From the NCBI RefSeq assembly GCF_014529535.1, contig NW_023503608.1:9660501-9724500 (forward strand): a DNA stretch of 64,000 bases, in the 5' to 3' direction. Of the stretch, positions 32,136 to 44,500 are shown piece after piece. This DNA comes from Bradysia coprophila. Lineage: Eukaryota > Arthropoda > Insecta > Diptera > Sciaridae. Both the position numbers and the translations under genes were made by a program. Below the pieces are notes generated by a model. That model was not told where the DNA came from. It ran no database searches and saw nothing but the letters and a program-made list of their open reading frames with translations. Position 1 is the stretch's first letter; each line of letters begins with the position of its first letter.

Positions 32136-33115
32136 TATCTGTAAATAATTCCAAAAAAAACGTTTCCTTAAAGTACCCAAAATACAGGTCTCCCACGCTT
32201 TAAAAATCCTTTTATTTTAGGAGGTTTAGAAGGCTTTTATACTTACGTGTTACGAGTTGTTTAGGAGCTTTCGTTTCAGTGTATCGCCCAAAACCACTTA
32301 CAGTGGAGGTGTGACGCAAGTCCTGTTATCCACTTACAAAAGAACTGACATCGGTGTAGGTGACGCTTAAAGATTCGACACGCAAAAAGATATGCGTCAC
32401 AAATGGCGGCTGATGAGGAAAGCACGCGAAAGTTTTATCAACAAAAATGTTAAAAGAAAAATTTTATTTAAAAAAATTGCGTCAACAAGTGGCGGTTAAT
32501 AGGGATTATCTGATTTTCAGATCGAGTCAAAAGTTAACGGTGTTCGTCTCGTCATACAAAAATTAGAACTTTGATAAAAACAGACTAAAAGCATGTGATT
32601 GTGACAGCTAATTTAAAAGGTAATTCCAAATATAGCTCAGGACCAGAATGATTTCCAACATATTTTACAATTTGATTCAGCTATCACTTCGATACTGACC
32701 GAAAATGTATAGGACTAAATAAAAAAAAGATTTAGTTCAAAAATGGTGAGTCTGTTCGAAATTGTTTTTATAAGAAAATTATTTTACAAAAATCATGTGG
32801 ATTGGCAGTATCTCAATCCGGAACTCATCTTTGAGAATGTTATTTAAAATCAATGACTTATATTAGTAATTAGCAAAATCAATCCGCCGCAGGCGAAGTT
32901 TCGTATGCTATATTTTACTCATCCACTCACTGTATTGATCTTGATTCTGACTTAGGAATTGAATGAGATTTTCGAAGTTTTATTTTAGGAGCTTTAGTAG
33001 TTTTGGCTAGAAATGCTTCTTTTTGAAATTCGAAAGTGGCAAACATCACTAAAGAAAACAGGAGAATTGGTTTAAAAGGTCACGTTTTCGTGTGATTGTT
33101 GACCTCGATTTCGCC
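32136..33115. other. Intergenic DNA, nothing recognised
   Basis: A+T-rich and without a convincing ORF, RNA gene or transposon end on either strand. Confidence 0.5.
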
Positions 33116-33322
33116 TCGCACTGAGAAAAAGGATTACGTCTGACGCGTATAAAGTGTGGTACGTCTTGTATAAAATATGAGTGGCATGTTTCTTACCTTA
33201 GTCGTCGTATATTATACAAGAACTATGTATGGAAATTCGTGTCGCGAATAAATACGCATACGTGTCTGGTGTATAACTTCCTTACCACACTTTATACGTG
33301 TCAGCTGTAATTCTCAGTGCGG
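33116..33322. mobile_element. About 205-bp MITE with TIRs of about 43 bp
   Basis: CGCACTGAGAAAAAGGATTACG followed by GCGTATAAAGTGTGGTA at the left is matched inverted at the right by TACCACACTTTATACGTG followed by CTGTAATTCTCAGTGCG. The interior also contains TTATACAAG and CTTGTATAA words that pair. It is non-coding and the superfamily is unknown. Confidence 0.7.
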
Positions 33323-33748
33323 ATCAAAAAACTCCACACGAAAACGGGATTTTTCAACTTTTTACTTCTCGTCATGTAAATAACTATTGTTGGTTTATTA
33401 ATTTATTTATTTCATTAGTTATAAAAACTATTCATAATCTCAATATACATCGTTTACAACAAACAATTAATCATAATTCATCTTTACAAATTGATCACAA
33501 TAAGTTTTAAAATGTTTTACATTCTCTCTTTTCCTGACTTCGATCGAAAGTTCCGAGTCGGAACTCGCTTATACATTTTCATACCATCAAACATTAAGCT
33601 TCTTTGTGTCGCACTTTTTCTGAACAATGGAAGACGAAGATTTTGTTCATACACAATATGCATTTGCTCAATCACTTAAAATACAGTACTTACTTGCTTC
33701 CAAATTTTTATTTTGACTAGTAATAGCAGGCCTTTCCTTCGGTTTGGC

Positions 33749-33808
33749 TCTTCAATTTGGAAGTTTCAAACAGGTAAATATTTCAATTTGGAAGTTTCAG
33801 ACAGGTAA
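33749..33808 (+). repeat. Two-copy tandem repeat of about 33 bp
   Basis: TTCAATTTGGAAGTTTCA followed by an ACAGGTAAA word occurs twice in direct orientation. The second copy differs by one or two bases (AAACAGG against AGACAGG). Confidence 0.75.
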
Positions 33809-34899
33809 AGATATGCTTGAAATCTGTGAAAGATTAGAGACATCAAATTTTGAGTTTTTGAGATCCAGTGTAATCCGATTTGTCGTGCATCATATTAAGC
33901 AATAGAAAAAGTAGCTCAATTAAGTTTCAAACAAAACATTTTTATATTTTATTTCGATGCCGAAAGTTATTTGAGGTATTTTGGCATTATATTATGCACT
34001 TGATTATGCATGGAAATTTTGCATAATTAATTTTTAATTCAGTAAAGTATCGTGAAAAATTAAGAAAATAAGCAAAGTCAGAAACCTTCGTCGACATGCG
34101 TGCAGCGCGCCATCTTTTTATTCAGTCGAAATTGCGAAAATTTACGTATAAAACAATCGGGATATTTAGCAAAGATGTAAACGAAATGACCTTCGTCATT
34201 TGGCAAATGACCCTTCTCCATCGGGTTGTACATGTTATGAACACAAAATCAGCTTTATAAAAAAAAACTTCTTTGTTATGGTCTAGAATAATTTTTTGCT
34301 CATAATAATGTTCTTTATCGAAATAAAATCGTTGTTTGGAACTCAATTTCAGCAACGCAAAATGGCTCATGTGTTTCTGGCTCAACTATTTTTTTTATTG
34401 TAAAACTAACAGCTCCAAACATCAATACGAAACTATTTTTTTTATATAAACTGAATCACATTAAATTCCCAGCCCGCTATAACATACATATATACATAAA
34501 GACAAAACACAACACTCAACTGTGTGTGCGTAAATTTTAGTTTCCGTTAGCTGGTAATATAAAGTAGTAATTCCAGTTTGTGAAAAGAATTTGCCGAATG
34601 CACTTGTGCTCACATTTTCTTGAAAAAAAAGCCCGAAAAATTCTGTTTTTGAATTTTGTAAAATAAAAAATTGTCGTGAGTTTAGATACAAAATCGTTTA
34701 ATAGCTTCTCTTAAATCATCGTAATATACGCATCGATGCGTATGGAAAAAGTGCTTTAATTTATTGTCCATGAATTCGAGCTGTTCAATATTAATTCACA
34801 CTTTTGTGTATTTTGATTTCGTTGTTTAAGAAATAAAAAATTATTGTGTCTGGTGTTAGCCCTTTATGGTACAATTTATTTATATGATCGAGTGTTGTG

Positions 34900-35087
34900 T
34901 GCATCATTCAATAATAAAAACGTTGGATTAGTTTTTATTGAATGAGCAAAAGTGTTAATTCGATCGTAAAGTGTTAAAGTGCGGCGATTGTAGTAATTGC
35001 AAAATAATTAGTGTTAACAATCGCATCTCAATTAACGAATGGATATTTTGTCAAGGAAAAGAAAATAATTTTTTTTCCACTCAACAG
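34900..35087 (+). promoter_or_regulatory. Possible 5' UTR exon of the tetraspanin gene
   Basis: CTCAACAG/GTAAGA at 35081-35093 is a good splice donor. The next convincing same-strand acceptor is TTTTGCAG at 41520-41521, which precedes the tetraspanin ATG. The upstream sequence is untranslatable, as expected for a leader. This is inference from splice-site shape only. Confidence 0.25.
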
Positions 35088-38000
35088 GTAAGACATAACC
35101 AATTTAAGTCAAATCTAGAGTTAAATAACGAAAGGCAATACCAAAATCTTGTATAATAAAATAAAAACAATAAAAAAAACCTGTCGCATAATATCGGTAT
35201 AAACGGTTGTGTGTGCTGTAGTCGGGTCTGGTATGGCTACGCGCCATACATGTCACATTTCATGGTTTACATAGAAGGAATAGCCAATTGGTGATGTTGA
35301 TGCTATTTTTCGATCAAATACAAAGGGTTACAACGTTCTTATTTTGATTAGGCTGGAAATAATTGCATTACATGGAATTGCTCGGTAAAAAAATATTTGT
35401 TGGACCCATATTTTCCCAAATATTTTATCTTTGTGTAGACTGAATTGGGAATGCAGAGTTCATTAACATCCTTACGGTAGCGTTGTCAATACTTCGACAA
35501 TAGATCACTTTGCAGGGTCAACCGTTGATATGCAAGAACCGACTTTCTCAAGCCATTTTTTCCATAGCGAATTCGAGTGAAGTTGTCTGGAGTCATAAAT
35601 TCTACAAGTTACTTTCCAATTAGGCTAATAAAGACGAATGCTTTCTAAAATACTGTCAGAGCGTATATAGTTCACAATTGTCAATGTGTTTTAGGTGTGT
35701 AAAGTGTTACAAATGCTTCGAAACTGTAAGAAAAGATTTTGAAATGTTTGAACCCTACTTTCTACACTTTTAACCTGATACAGACGGCAAGCATATGACC
35801 AGTATTATTATCGGTCTATTACTTCCATCGATCAAAGTATTTTTAATCAAGGTTCTAAAAGAACAGGTTAAGAAGACACATTATTTTTGTCGCCGTTATC
35901 GATAACATATGAATGTATATGACAGGAAAATGATAAATGAATAGCCGAATTGTGTAATTGGCAGATATGTTAGGTCGACTTCGGCTTTCAATTTGGGGAA
36001 ATTATAGTCGATGGACTTTTTTTTGATGGCCATTAAAATTCCTCCTTTTACATATATTTTCACGCAATCTATCGTTATATCATTAAATATGCACCAATTT
36101 GATGAAAATATTGGTAAAATAAATTATTTTTAACGCTCATCAAAAGTTCTCTCTAGTTATTGCGCACTTTCTAATTGACTTCATTAAGCAGTAAACTTTT
36201 GTCTTATGTAAATAAAAGCAACTACCTTGCCAGCTATTATCATAATTTAACCTTTCTTTAAGTTATCTACAGTTTTTTTTTTCGCCTACGACCAAAGTTA
36301 CTTCAATACTACGAAAATTGGTATTACTCTAAAAATGGCCTTTGCCGAAATCACTAGACCCGACTTCTTTCTAAAAACGAGTTTGTTTGTTTTTTTCTTT
36401 TGTAGACACAAACGATAAAACGTGGATGACGCTTAAGTTTGACTATAATTGCGAAAGACTGATACTGGTTACATATCAACATATATATTCATCGATCGTT
36501 AGGAGAAGTAGTTTAACAATCATCGAATATATTGATGATATCAACGTCTGATCTTTTAACAACTCTTAAAACGTTGATTTCTATTCAAGGATGCTATTCA
36601 TAGAATAAACGTTAAGATCGTTGTGTACATGCATGCACGTTTGAGTCATCCAATTCGTTGATTTTGTTTTATTATCAAAGGTAAAAGTAAAATAGTCGAT
36701 TGGACTGTTTAGTTTGCGTGAACTGTAGTAAAATCAACGAACAGTTTAATGTTCTAATTTTATAAAAACTACAACTGACCTACAAAAATAAGAGCTAGAG
36801 CATCCTATTTTTATCGATTACTTTGAATACGATTATTTAACAGCAGAGGTAGCACGTTTTTATACTGTTGTGTGATGAAGTTGGTTTTCGTTTCTAGTGT
36901 CTTAGAATAAGTTGCTCCATATAATCTCGCTGACTACGACGACGACAAAAGAACTACCTCTGATACAATTAAAAACGACATACATTCAAACTGATTGCAA
37001 GAAAAAGATGAATTCATCAAAAATTGCAGAACGGGTAATTCATCTTAAACGTAATCATAATTTATGTCATAATAGTATTGAAATGGGTGTGTTTGAATAC
37101 GCAAATCAAATTAGCATGTCCTCCAGGCGAACGATAGACCATACCTGTTCCACACTTTCATTTGAATTGATCGAAAGGAAAATAGAATTTGATCTCAGTA
37201 GGAGAAAAATGTACAAAAGAGGCTTCCTAATTTTAAGGTAAAAAACACACAATGCACTCCGGTTCGGTGCTAAAGCCATTGTAGCGATACATTACATTAC
37301 ATAAGAAAATGGACTATAATTTGTCGTCTCTCGATTAACAATAATACTTATTCGATTATCCAATCCTATTATAGTGTTTTATCAGGTCATCTACTACACA
37401 AATTGGTAATTGGAAAATCTTGTCTCCACCACATTACTAATACCCCAAGACAAATTTCACTCCAATCGAAATTCGTTAATGTGACTGTGTGATTAGTTTT
37501 GATTGATTAATGTGTTTATTCCCTCGACTGTTAGTCATGGGTCTTACTTACAACAGAAAATACACCATACGTAACACGATCACTATGTTAAAACGTTAAA
37601 TGTAACAGTTTTCTGCCCTTTGTTAACACGATAACTGGAGTTATTCTCACAAAAAATTGTTTGGTGAAGAATGGAATACCTGAGACAAGTTTCCAAGATA
37701 GATTATGTTGTTGTAACGATCCAGCTTCTGTTGCTAAACGAATTTGTCTAACTATTTCAATATATTTTTATAGAGCGAAGCGAGGGCCGCAGTTCACACG
37801 AGTTTAAGTGTGCACCCGCGGTGCATTTTATAGACAACGTTTCGAAGTGAAACTAAACAGAATTAAATTAGTAATGAGAGATTAAGACCGTTCTTGTAGT
37901 TCTTCTTCTAATTATGTTTTTGTGACCATCAAAATTACATTTCGTTGAATAAATCATTACCAATACAAAAGCTATCGAGAAGTTCAGACAGTCAAGGGAT

Positions 38001-39077
38001 CTGACCCACCCAACAGATGGAACCTAGTTAACCTTCGATAGACGACAAGTATATCACCAGTTAATAATCGAGGTCTCGCTTCTCTTTTTTTGCGAATTTT
38101 ATTCGAATTTAAATGAAATCTTTTACTTCATTAGCCAAACAGTGGCACATTGTCGATAGATATCTCATGACATATGGTCGTCCGGAATTGTCGATAGTCA
38201 CTTTGTTGACCTAGCAGAAACCATCTGAATTTAAATGAAAAAATCGTGTGGTTGACAAAGTCATTCATATTTTCCATGATATACGCCAGAAACAGGTGTG
38301 TCGCACAAACACAGTTAAATCGACGATGCAGAAATGTGATCTCTGTATTTCCGATGTATTCATATGTGTATTATTATGATCGCCGATCACTTGTACATGT
38401 TTTTATTAAATTAAGCTATATATTGTCTCATGTACCGTTTTATTCGTGTGCGTGAACACAGAGTATTCTCACAGACAGCAAAGTGTTGGATGTGGTTACA
38501 TTATTTCTGATAAAATATACTTCTGATTCACTGATCGAACGCAGTGTTTCATGTGATGAGTTCTGATTGTTAGATGAACTTAACGAATTGGTTATTGTTA
38601 ATAACAGTCTGCTATTTTGGTTGTGATTTTATGTTTTGATAAGGATACGGGACTCTACATATCCTTTTTTCGTGTTGTTGAAGCAACATTTTTCACAATT
38701 TAAAAGTGACTGATTAAATAATGAAGTCATACACATATGTTGATGCAAAGTGTCTGCTGGAAGGTGGATTATGGGAAAATTTTCGACTATTATTCTTAGG
38801 TTGATTTTGATACGCAGTGCTACTAAAGAGCTAGGTAGTGGTACTCCAAACACCATTCAGCAGCAAAAGTCACGAAATCATTTGATTAAAATTTTAAAAA
38901 TCCGCAGCAAAGTAACCCAAAATCGAATTTCTTAAAATGAAGGGAACATTGTTGTTGGAAGGCTGACATGGAACTTTAACGTAAAAAAATAAATGTGGTC
39001 GACGAGCAGCCTAAAATTTGTTGGAGATTTTCTCTTGACATTTTAGAAATTCACTAAAAAGCGGAAGATCTGTTTTT
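35088..39077. other. Non-coding stretch, possible first intron of the tetraspanin gene
   Basis: No protein-coding signal stands out; the ORFs are short and low-complexity. A small GC-rich island lies at 37773-37826 (GAGCGAAGCGAGGGCCGC and ACCCGCGGTGC), similar in composition to the hinge sequences of hairpins elsewhere in the window. Confidence 0.45.
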
Positions 39078-40242
39078 AGCCCCGTACGAAGTACAAAGGG
39101 GCTTATAGGATTACGATGCCGTGTGTAATTGATGGAATTCGAAGCAGACGGTAAGGGCAAAGTGTTTGCCTATGTTCATAGATGACGAATCCGCAATAAA
39201 AATTTGGGCCGTCTGTCTGTCCGTCACGTCGATATCTTGAGTAAATCAAATCCGATATCAAAAAATTTTTTTTTCCCTGAAAGATAGTCAAAATAGTGAG
39301 GCTAAGTTCGAAGATGGGCATATTCGGGTCCGTTTTTCGTAATTTTTGTTTCATTTGGAAGGTAATCGAACGCCGAATAGAAAGTTGTTGAAAAATTATT
39401 AAATTTGGGTCCTTGGACTAAGGCCACTACTAGGGCCCTATGTGTATTTTACATTGAACTCGAGTAAATTTCATTCGTTTTTCGTAATTTTTGTGTCATT
39501 TGGAAGGTAATCAAAGGCCGAATAGAATGTTGTTGAAAAAAAATTAAATTTGGGTCCTCGGACTAAGGCCGCTACTAGGGCCCTATGCGTATTTTACATA
39601 CAACTCGAGTAAGTTTCATCCGTTTTTCGTAATTTTTGTTTCATTTGAAAGATAATCGAACACCGAATAGAATGTTGTTGAAAAAAAAAATAAATTTGGG
39701 TCCCTGGACTAAGGCCGCTACTAGGGCCCTATGTGTATTTTACATATAACTCGAGCAAATTTCATCCGTTTTTCGTAATTTTTGTTTCATTTGAAAGATA
39801 ATCGAACACCGAATAGAATGTTGTTGAAAAAAAAATAAATTTGGGTCCTCGGACTAAGGCCGTTACTAGGGCCCTATGTGTATTTTATATATAACTCGAG
39901 CAAATTTCATCCGTTTTTCGTAATTTTTGTTTCATTTGGAAGGTAATCAAAGGCCGAATAGAATGTTGTTGAAAAAAATTAAATTTGGGTCCTCGGACTA
40001 AGGCCGCTACTAGGGCTATATGTGTATTTTACATATAACTCGAGCAAATTTCATCCGTTTTTCGTAATTTTTGTTTCATTTGGTAATCAAAGGCCGAATA
40101 GAATGTAGTTGAAAAAAAAATTAAATTTGGATCCTCGGACTGAGGCCGATACTAGGCCCTATGTGTATTTATACTCAATAAATTAAAATTTTAGGGCTAT
40201 TTGAAATTTTTGTTTTATTTGAAAGGAACGTCGTACGGGGCT
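39078..40242. mobile_element. TIR element (AGCCCCGTACGA ends) carrying a minisatellite
   Basis: The ends AGCCCCGTACGA (39078-39089) and TCGTACGGGGCT (40231-40242) are exact inverted repeats. The left interior has CCGTCTGTCTGTCCGTCACG and TATCTTGAGTAAATC; related words recur at 58030-58080 in a second family member. No ORF of note. Most of the interior is the 145-bp tandem array. Confidence 0.65.
39300..40190 (+). repeat. Minisatellite, about 6 copies of a 145-bp unit
   Basis: The landmark TTGGGTCCTCGGACTAAGGC recurs near 39405, 39550, 39695, 39841, 39985 and 40126. Each is followed by CTAGGGCCCTATGTGTATTT, then CATCCGTTTTTCGTAATTTT, then GAATAGAATGTTGTTGAAAA. Copies differ mainly in A-run length and single bases. 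The last copy is the most diverged. Confidence 0.9.
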
Positions 40243-41521
40243 TCGTAATTGCGCTATGCGCAATTTCTAAGATGTACACATTACATAATAATTTAACTTT
40301 AACTACTTTAACCGGCGCAATAGGCTTACGGTCAAAGTAGGGTGACAGACGCACTAGGGTCACGTACGCAATAGATATACGGGTTTGTACGGGGCTCAGT
40401 CGCAGCAAACGCTCCGACTGTTCTGATGGCTCGTTTCTGATATAGAGAAACATTTTACTTTGTACAGCCATAGAAATTAGTACAACCATGAGTTCGGCCT
40501 ATGTGCTGTCTTGTGTGATTCTAATATGTCTGGTCTAACACTACAATCCTCAAAAAAAATCTACCATTTATGACCGCAGATATACGATAAAAATTAAGAC
40601 AAATCTACCAGGGACACCTATGTTGTCAAACAACTATACGTCTCTACTAATAGAACGAGAGAGGTGAGTTATAGCTCATTTAACTCAAAATTCGGGATTT
40701 GAACACTACCCCATCGTTTGAAAAATTCGCAATTTCTTTCTTAAATGATCGTAAAGGATTTGCCGTTACTTTAAGATCGCTTAACTGAGAGCCAAAAAAA
40801 AACACTCACCAAATCAAAACTTTGCTAACAGGCAATAACTGCCGATTAGCATTGTTGGCAATATTTATTTAAATTAAAATGAAAACAATTCTAATTCGCT
40901 ATGGTTGAATGCGTGACATTTCATTAGATTTAATAATCAATCTGATCGTTCATCTTCTTATAAGTCATCGTAAATCGTTGAACAAAATTCGAAGAGAGTT
41001 TGACTAATTTTTAATGTAATAGCAACCATCACCAGATAACAGTTATTAAATCAGTCGCAGAATGAAAGAAAATATTAAGTACAAAATTGCAGCTGTTTCC
41101 TCTAATAATAAATTATTGAATAGAAAGTCATGTCGCAATTAAAGTCAGTGTGATAGGTTGCCTACCGTAGGTATGTTATTCGTTACTACATCGCTGTGAC
41201 ACAGCTTTATGCAAGATTTTTCTAAAGACAATAATTACCTCTGGTTTGCTACCTTTATTCCAACGCATAAAATAGACATTCCGTACATTGCCATGGAACG
41301 ATCCATTTTCTTAAGTCTTTTTTGTTTTCGATTTGAAATTTTTCTTTTCCGTCCTCGCAGCATTCAATACAATGAGACTTTGATATCACAAACTACGAAA
41401 CGAACAATGGTGTGACTAATAGTCTGTAACGAAAATTGACCAACAATCAACAACGTAGAAAATCATGTCTGCTTTTTTCTGTTCATTAAAATAATTTGTT
41501 TTTTTTTCTCTTTTTTTGCAG
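40243..41521. other. Non-coding DNA upstream of the tetraspanin start exon
   Basis: 40243-40305 (TTCGTAATTGCGCTATGCGC) closely matches 9053-9113 inside the foldback arm, so it is a dispersed repeat fragment. The remainder shows no gene. A strong acceptor (TTTTTTTGCAG) ends at 41521. Confidence 0.5.
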
Positions 41522-41561
41522 ATTTAAACAACAACCCATTTGAATACCATCATTTACAATA

Positions 41562-44500
41562 ATGTCAGTCGATTGTGGATCAACGATTGCAAAGTATTTG
41601 CTATGCATTTTCAACTTTACATTTTTTGTAAGTTTTATAAAATAAAATTTGTTAGATTTTGAAACGAATCGATCATTATAGTGTAGAGAATTCATTGAAA
41701 GATATATCAATACATTGGAACTCATTACTGGATTCATTGATAGTTAGAGTCAATATCAGCAATTGAAAATATTACAACACTTAAGCAGTTAAACGGTGTT
41801 TTTGCTAAGTGATGGAGTAGCGCAATAAACTTAGTACGATCTTTGTTTGAGAGATCAATATTACTTCCACGACATCATAAAGTAGACCATACAACAAATT
41901 GCAAAAAATCAAGAAATCTATTACTTAAATTGTTAAGTTGTAAAGTCACAGTGTTTGTTACCTAACTTTTTATTTCATTCGCCTTTACATGTATTTCAAT
42001 GTATGAGGTCACATTAACCTGAGGTCATCGCTTATTGTTGTCATCGATGCCGATAACAGGTTTCCGAAAGGGTAACTTCTCTCATACATAGCACAGTGCG
42101 GTTAAACTAAAGAAGTACAAGATTTTGTTTAAATATAAATTTGGTGATATGATTGTTGTTTTAGAGATGTTAACCCAAACAACATACAAGAGTAAGTGTC
42201 GAAGAAAACATCTCAATCTATCATCCTGTTGTTCGTATCTTTCCACAAAATGACGCAAAAGTAACCTTATTTTGGCGGAGCTTGTAAATCTTTAAATTAA
42301 TCTTTGAAGCGTGGTATAGTTATAAATCCTATACGACAGCAGGTTTCTTTTATTTTTTTTTCCTACTAAATAAGTTAAGCACAAGTGCAATAAAGCCTCG
42401 AGGTGAGCTACGTAGATATAAATCATCTTTTTTTGCAAACTTAATTTGCATAAATTAAAAAACATCAATAGATGAAACGTATACTCAAACAGATTGCATT
42501 AAATTTTTTTAATCTCAGACTTTTTATATGATGTTAGGAAAAGGTAAGATTATGCCAAATCTTATAAAACGCGGTCAAGATGACATAAATGTTCGCGAAA
42601 TATCTACAACATCTGTCTCACACTAAATCAATTGAATAATTATGATAATAAAGTGTGAGGTAATAACATAAGCTAGGCTGCCTATATCGTTAGTCGTTAG
42701 AGACTGCAACCAACCATTACCCAATGCTAATTTAATGCTAAATTTCTTTTCAGATATTAGGAACCATAGTGCTGAGTGTTGGAATATGGGTGGCGGCTGA
42801 TAAGTCATCATTCATTGCTCTACTTAAAATGGTAGAAAATGAAAATTTGGAGGTAAGACATTCGACAATTGCATAAAATAGTGTTAAGATTCGAGTATCT
42901 CTGAAACGTACAATTAACCGAAGCGACATTAATTTGGCGAAAACTTTATGTATTAAGTAAAATTGATTTGTTCTTTTGTGATAACATTACTGACTCAGTT
43001 AATAGAATTACTTACTCGAACCGATTCTTTGATAGAAATCAATTCAAAATTTCATTTTATTGAAATGTGAATCGGTATACCTAGGGCACTGTAATTTCAG
43101 TTGTTTTTTATCTTTACGTGATTTTTATTGCAGTCATGCAATGGATTTAATGAAAAATATTTTCCATGTTTATAATGACTTTCAACATCGACAATGGTCA
43201 GCGTGTCAATAATTCAAAGGTTCAACATGGAGTAGTTATTTATTTCCTCAAAATTATGGAGTCAATGACTACATTATGTGGCGGCTCATCGTGCATTGAC
43301 TTATTGAACAAAACATAAATTATTGACAAAAAAATGGTTGTAGACAAAATGTTTTGTTTAAAAAATTAGGTGGTAAAAGGTGCATGCTTTATTTGAAAGA
43401 TTTTGTTTGATTTTCGCAAAAACGTCTCATTGTCTAATTTCGAGTCCATTTCAAGTCCATTTAACTACCATCAACAGTTGCTATGCATGACCTTGTTCGT
43501 AAATTGTTATTTATTCGGAAAATATTTACGCATTTTAAATGCACTTCACTTTCTATTGAAATTTTAATTAAAAGTTTATTTGCGCAAAGAAAAAGGTGTA
43601 CATTTAAAAACGACATTTTTTTGACTGTCAACAATGATTTAAAATGTACCGTACCGTTGCGTTGTCATTGGTTGGATGGATGAATTTGTTGATGTAAGTT
43701 TACTTTCGAACTAGAAAATTTTATGTTACCGAAATTCCACTTACTTATGCGGACAATAAATTTATTTCTGGTGCATCGTTTCACAATGAAGAGAAATTTT
43801 TGTGATTGGAATTCGAATGGCAGAGGAATACCGATTAGGGTCTTTTTTTCTATTTAACGAATAAAGCGGTTGTTATGCTTCAAATACGTGACTTAACCTT
43901 CAATTTTGCTCGAGGTGATTAAAAATGTGACTTGTATTTCAATTACATTTTGTGGATACGAGCTTTAAACATGCGTATAAACCTAAAATGTTCACAAATG
44001 AATTGTGACAAGCAATGAAGATGAGTGTTGTAATTGTAATGTACTATCGGATTTCAGGTTGTTCAAGTAATTTCGTTTGTAACTATTCAACTTGTATACT
44101 TGTACAAACTCTGCGATAGGGCCCTTAAAATCTGCCACGTCTTTTGTTTTGTTTCGTTTAGTATTTGATGCAAAATTTTCGATTTACAAAACTTTTGCTT
44201 TATAAGAAAACGCTAGCCAGAGTTCACCTCTTACTTTTTCAGCATTGTCGATAACAGATGTCTATAGGTAATGCGATATTATCATTAAACCTACTTGCAT
44301 AACGTATCAAACATTTGATTCAAAATCTTTTACTTCATTCGCCTTAACATAGGATTAAGAAAATTTTTCCTGGTTGAAAATGTATCTTTCCCAAGTCCAA
44401 ACATGAATATTTGTATCAAAAACTTAACCTAAATTGATCGCAGCGACTCTCTGTATGTTACACAAAATATTTCCATCAATGTCTTTTCTTCAAAAAAAAA

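Noticed and set aside
36912..37241. 109-codon ORF in the non-coding region
   Set aside because: No recognisable domain, no promoter or splice context; ORFs of this length are expected by chance in a window of this size.
39300..40190. Regular repeats that could suggest a CRISPR array
   Set aside because: Units of 145 bp are tandem without unique spacers, in a eukaryotic genome. This is a minisatellite.
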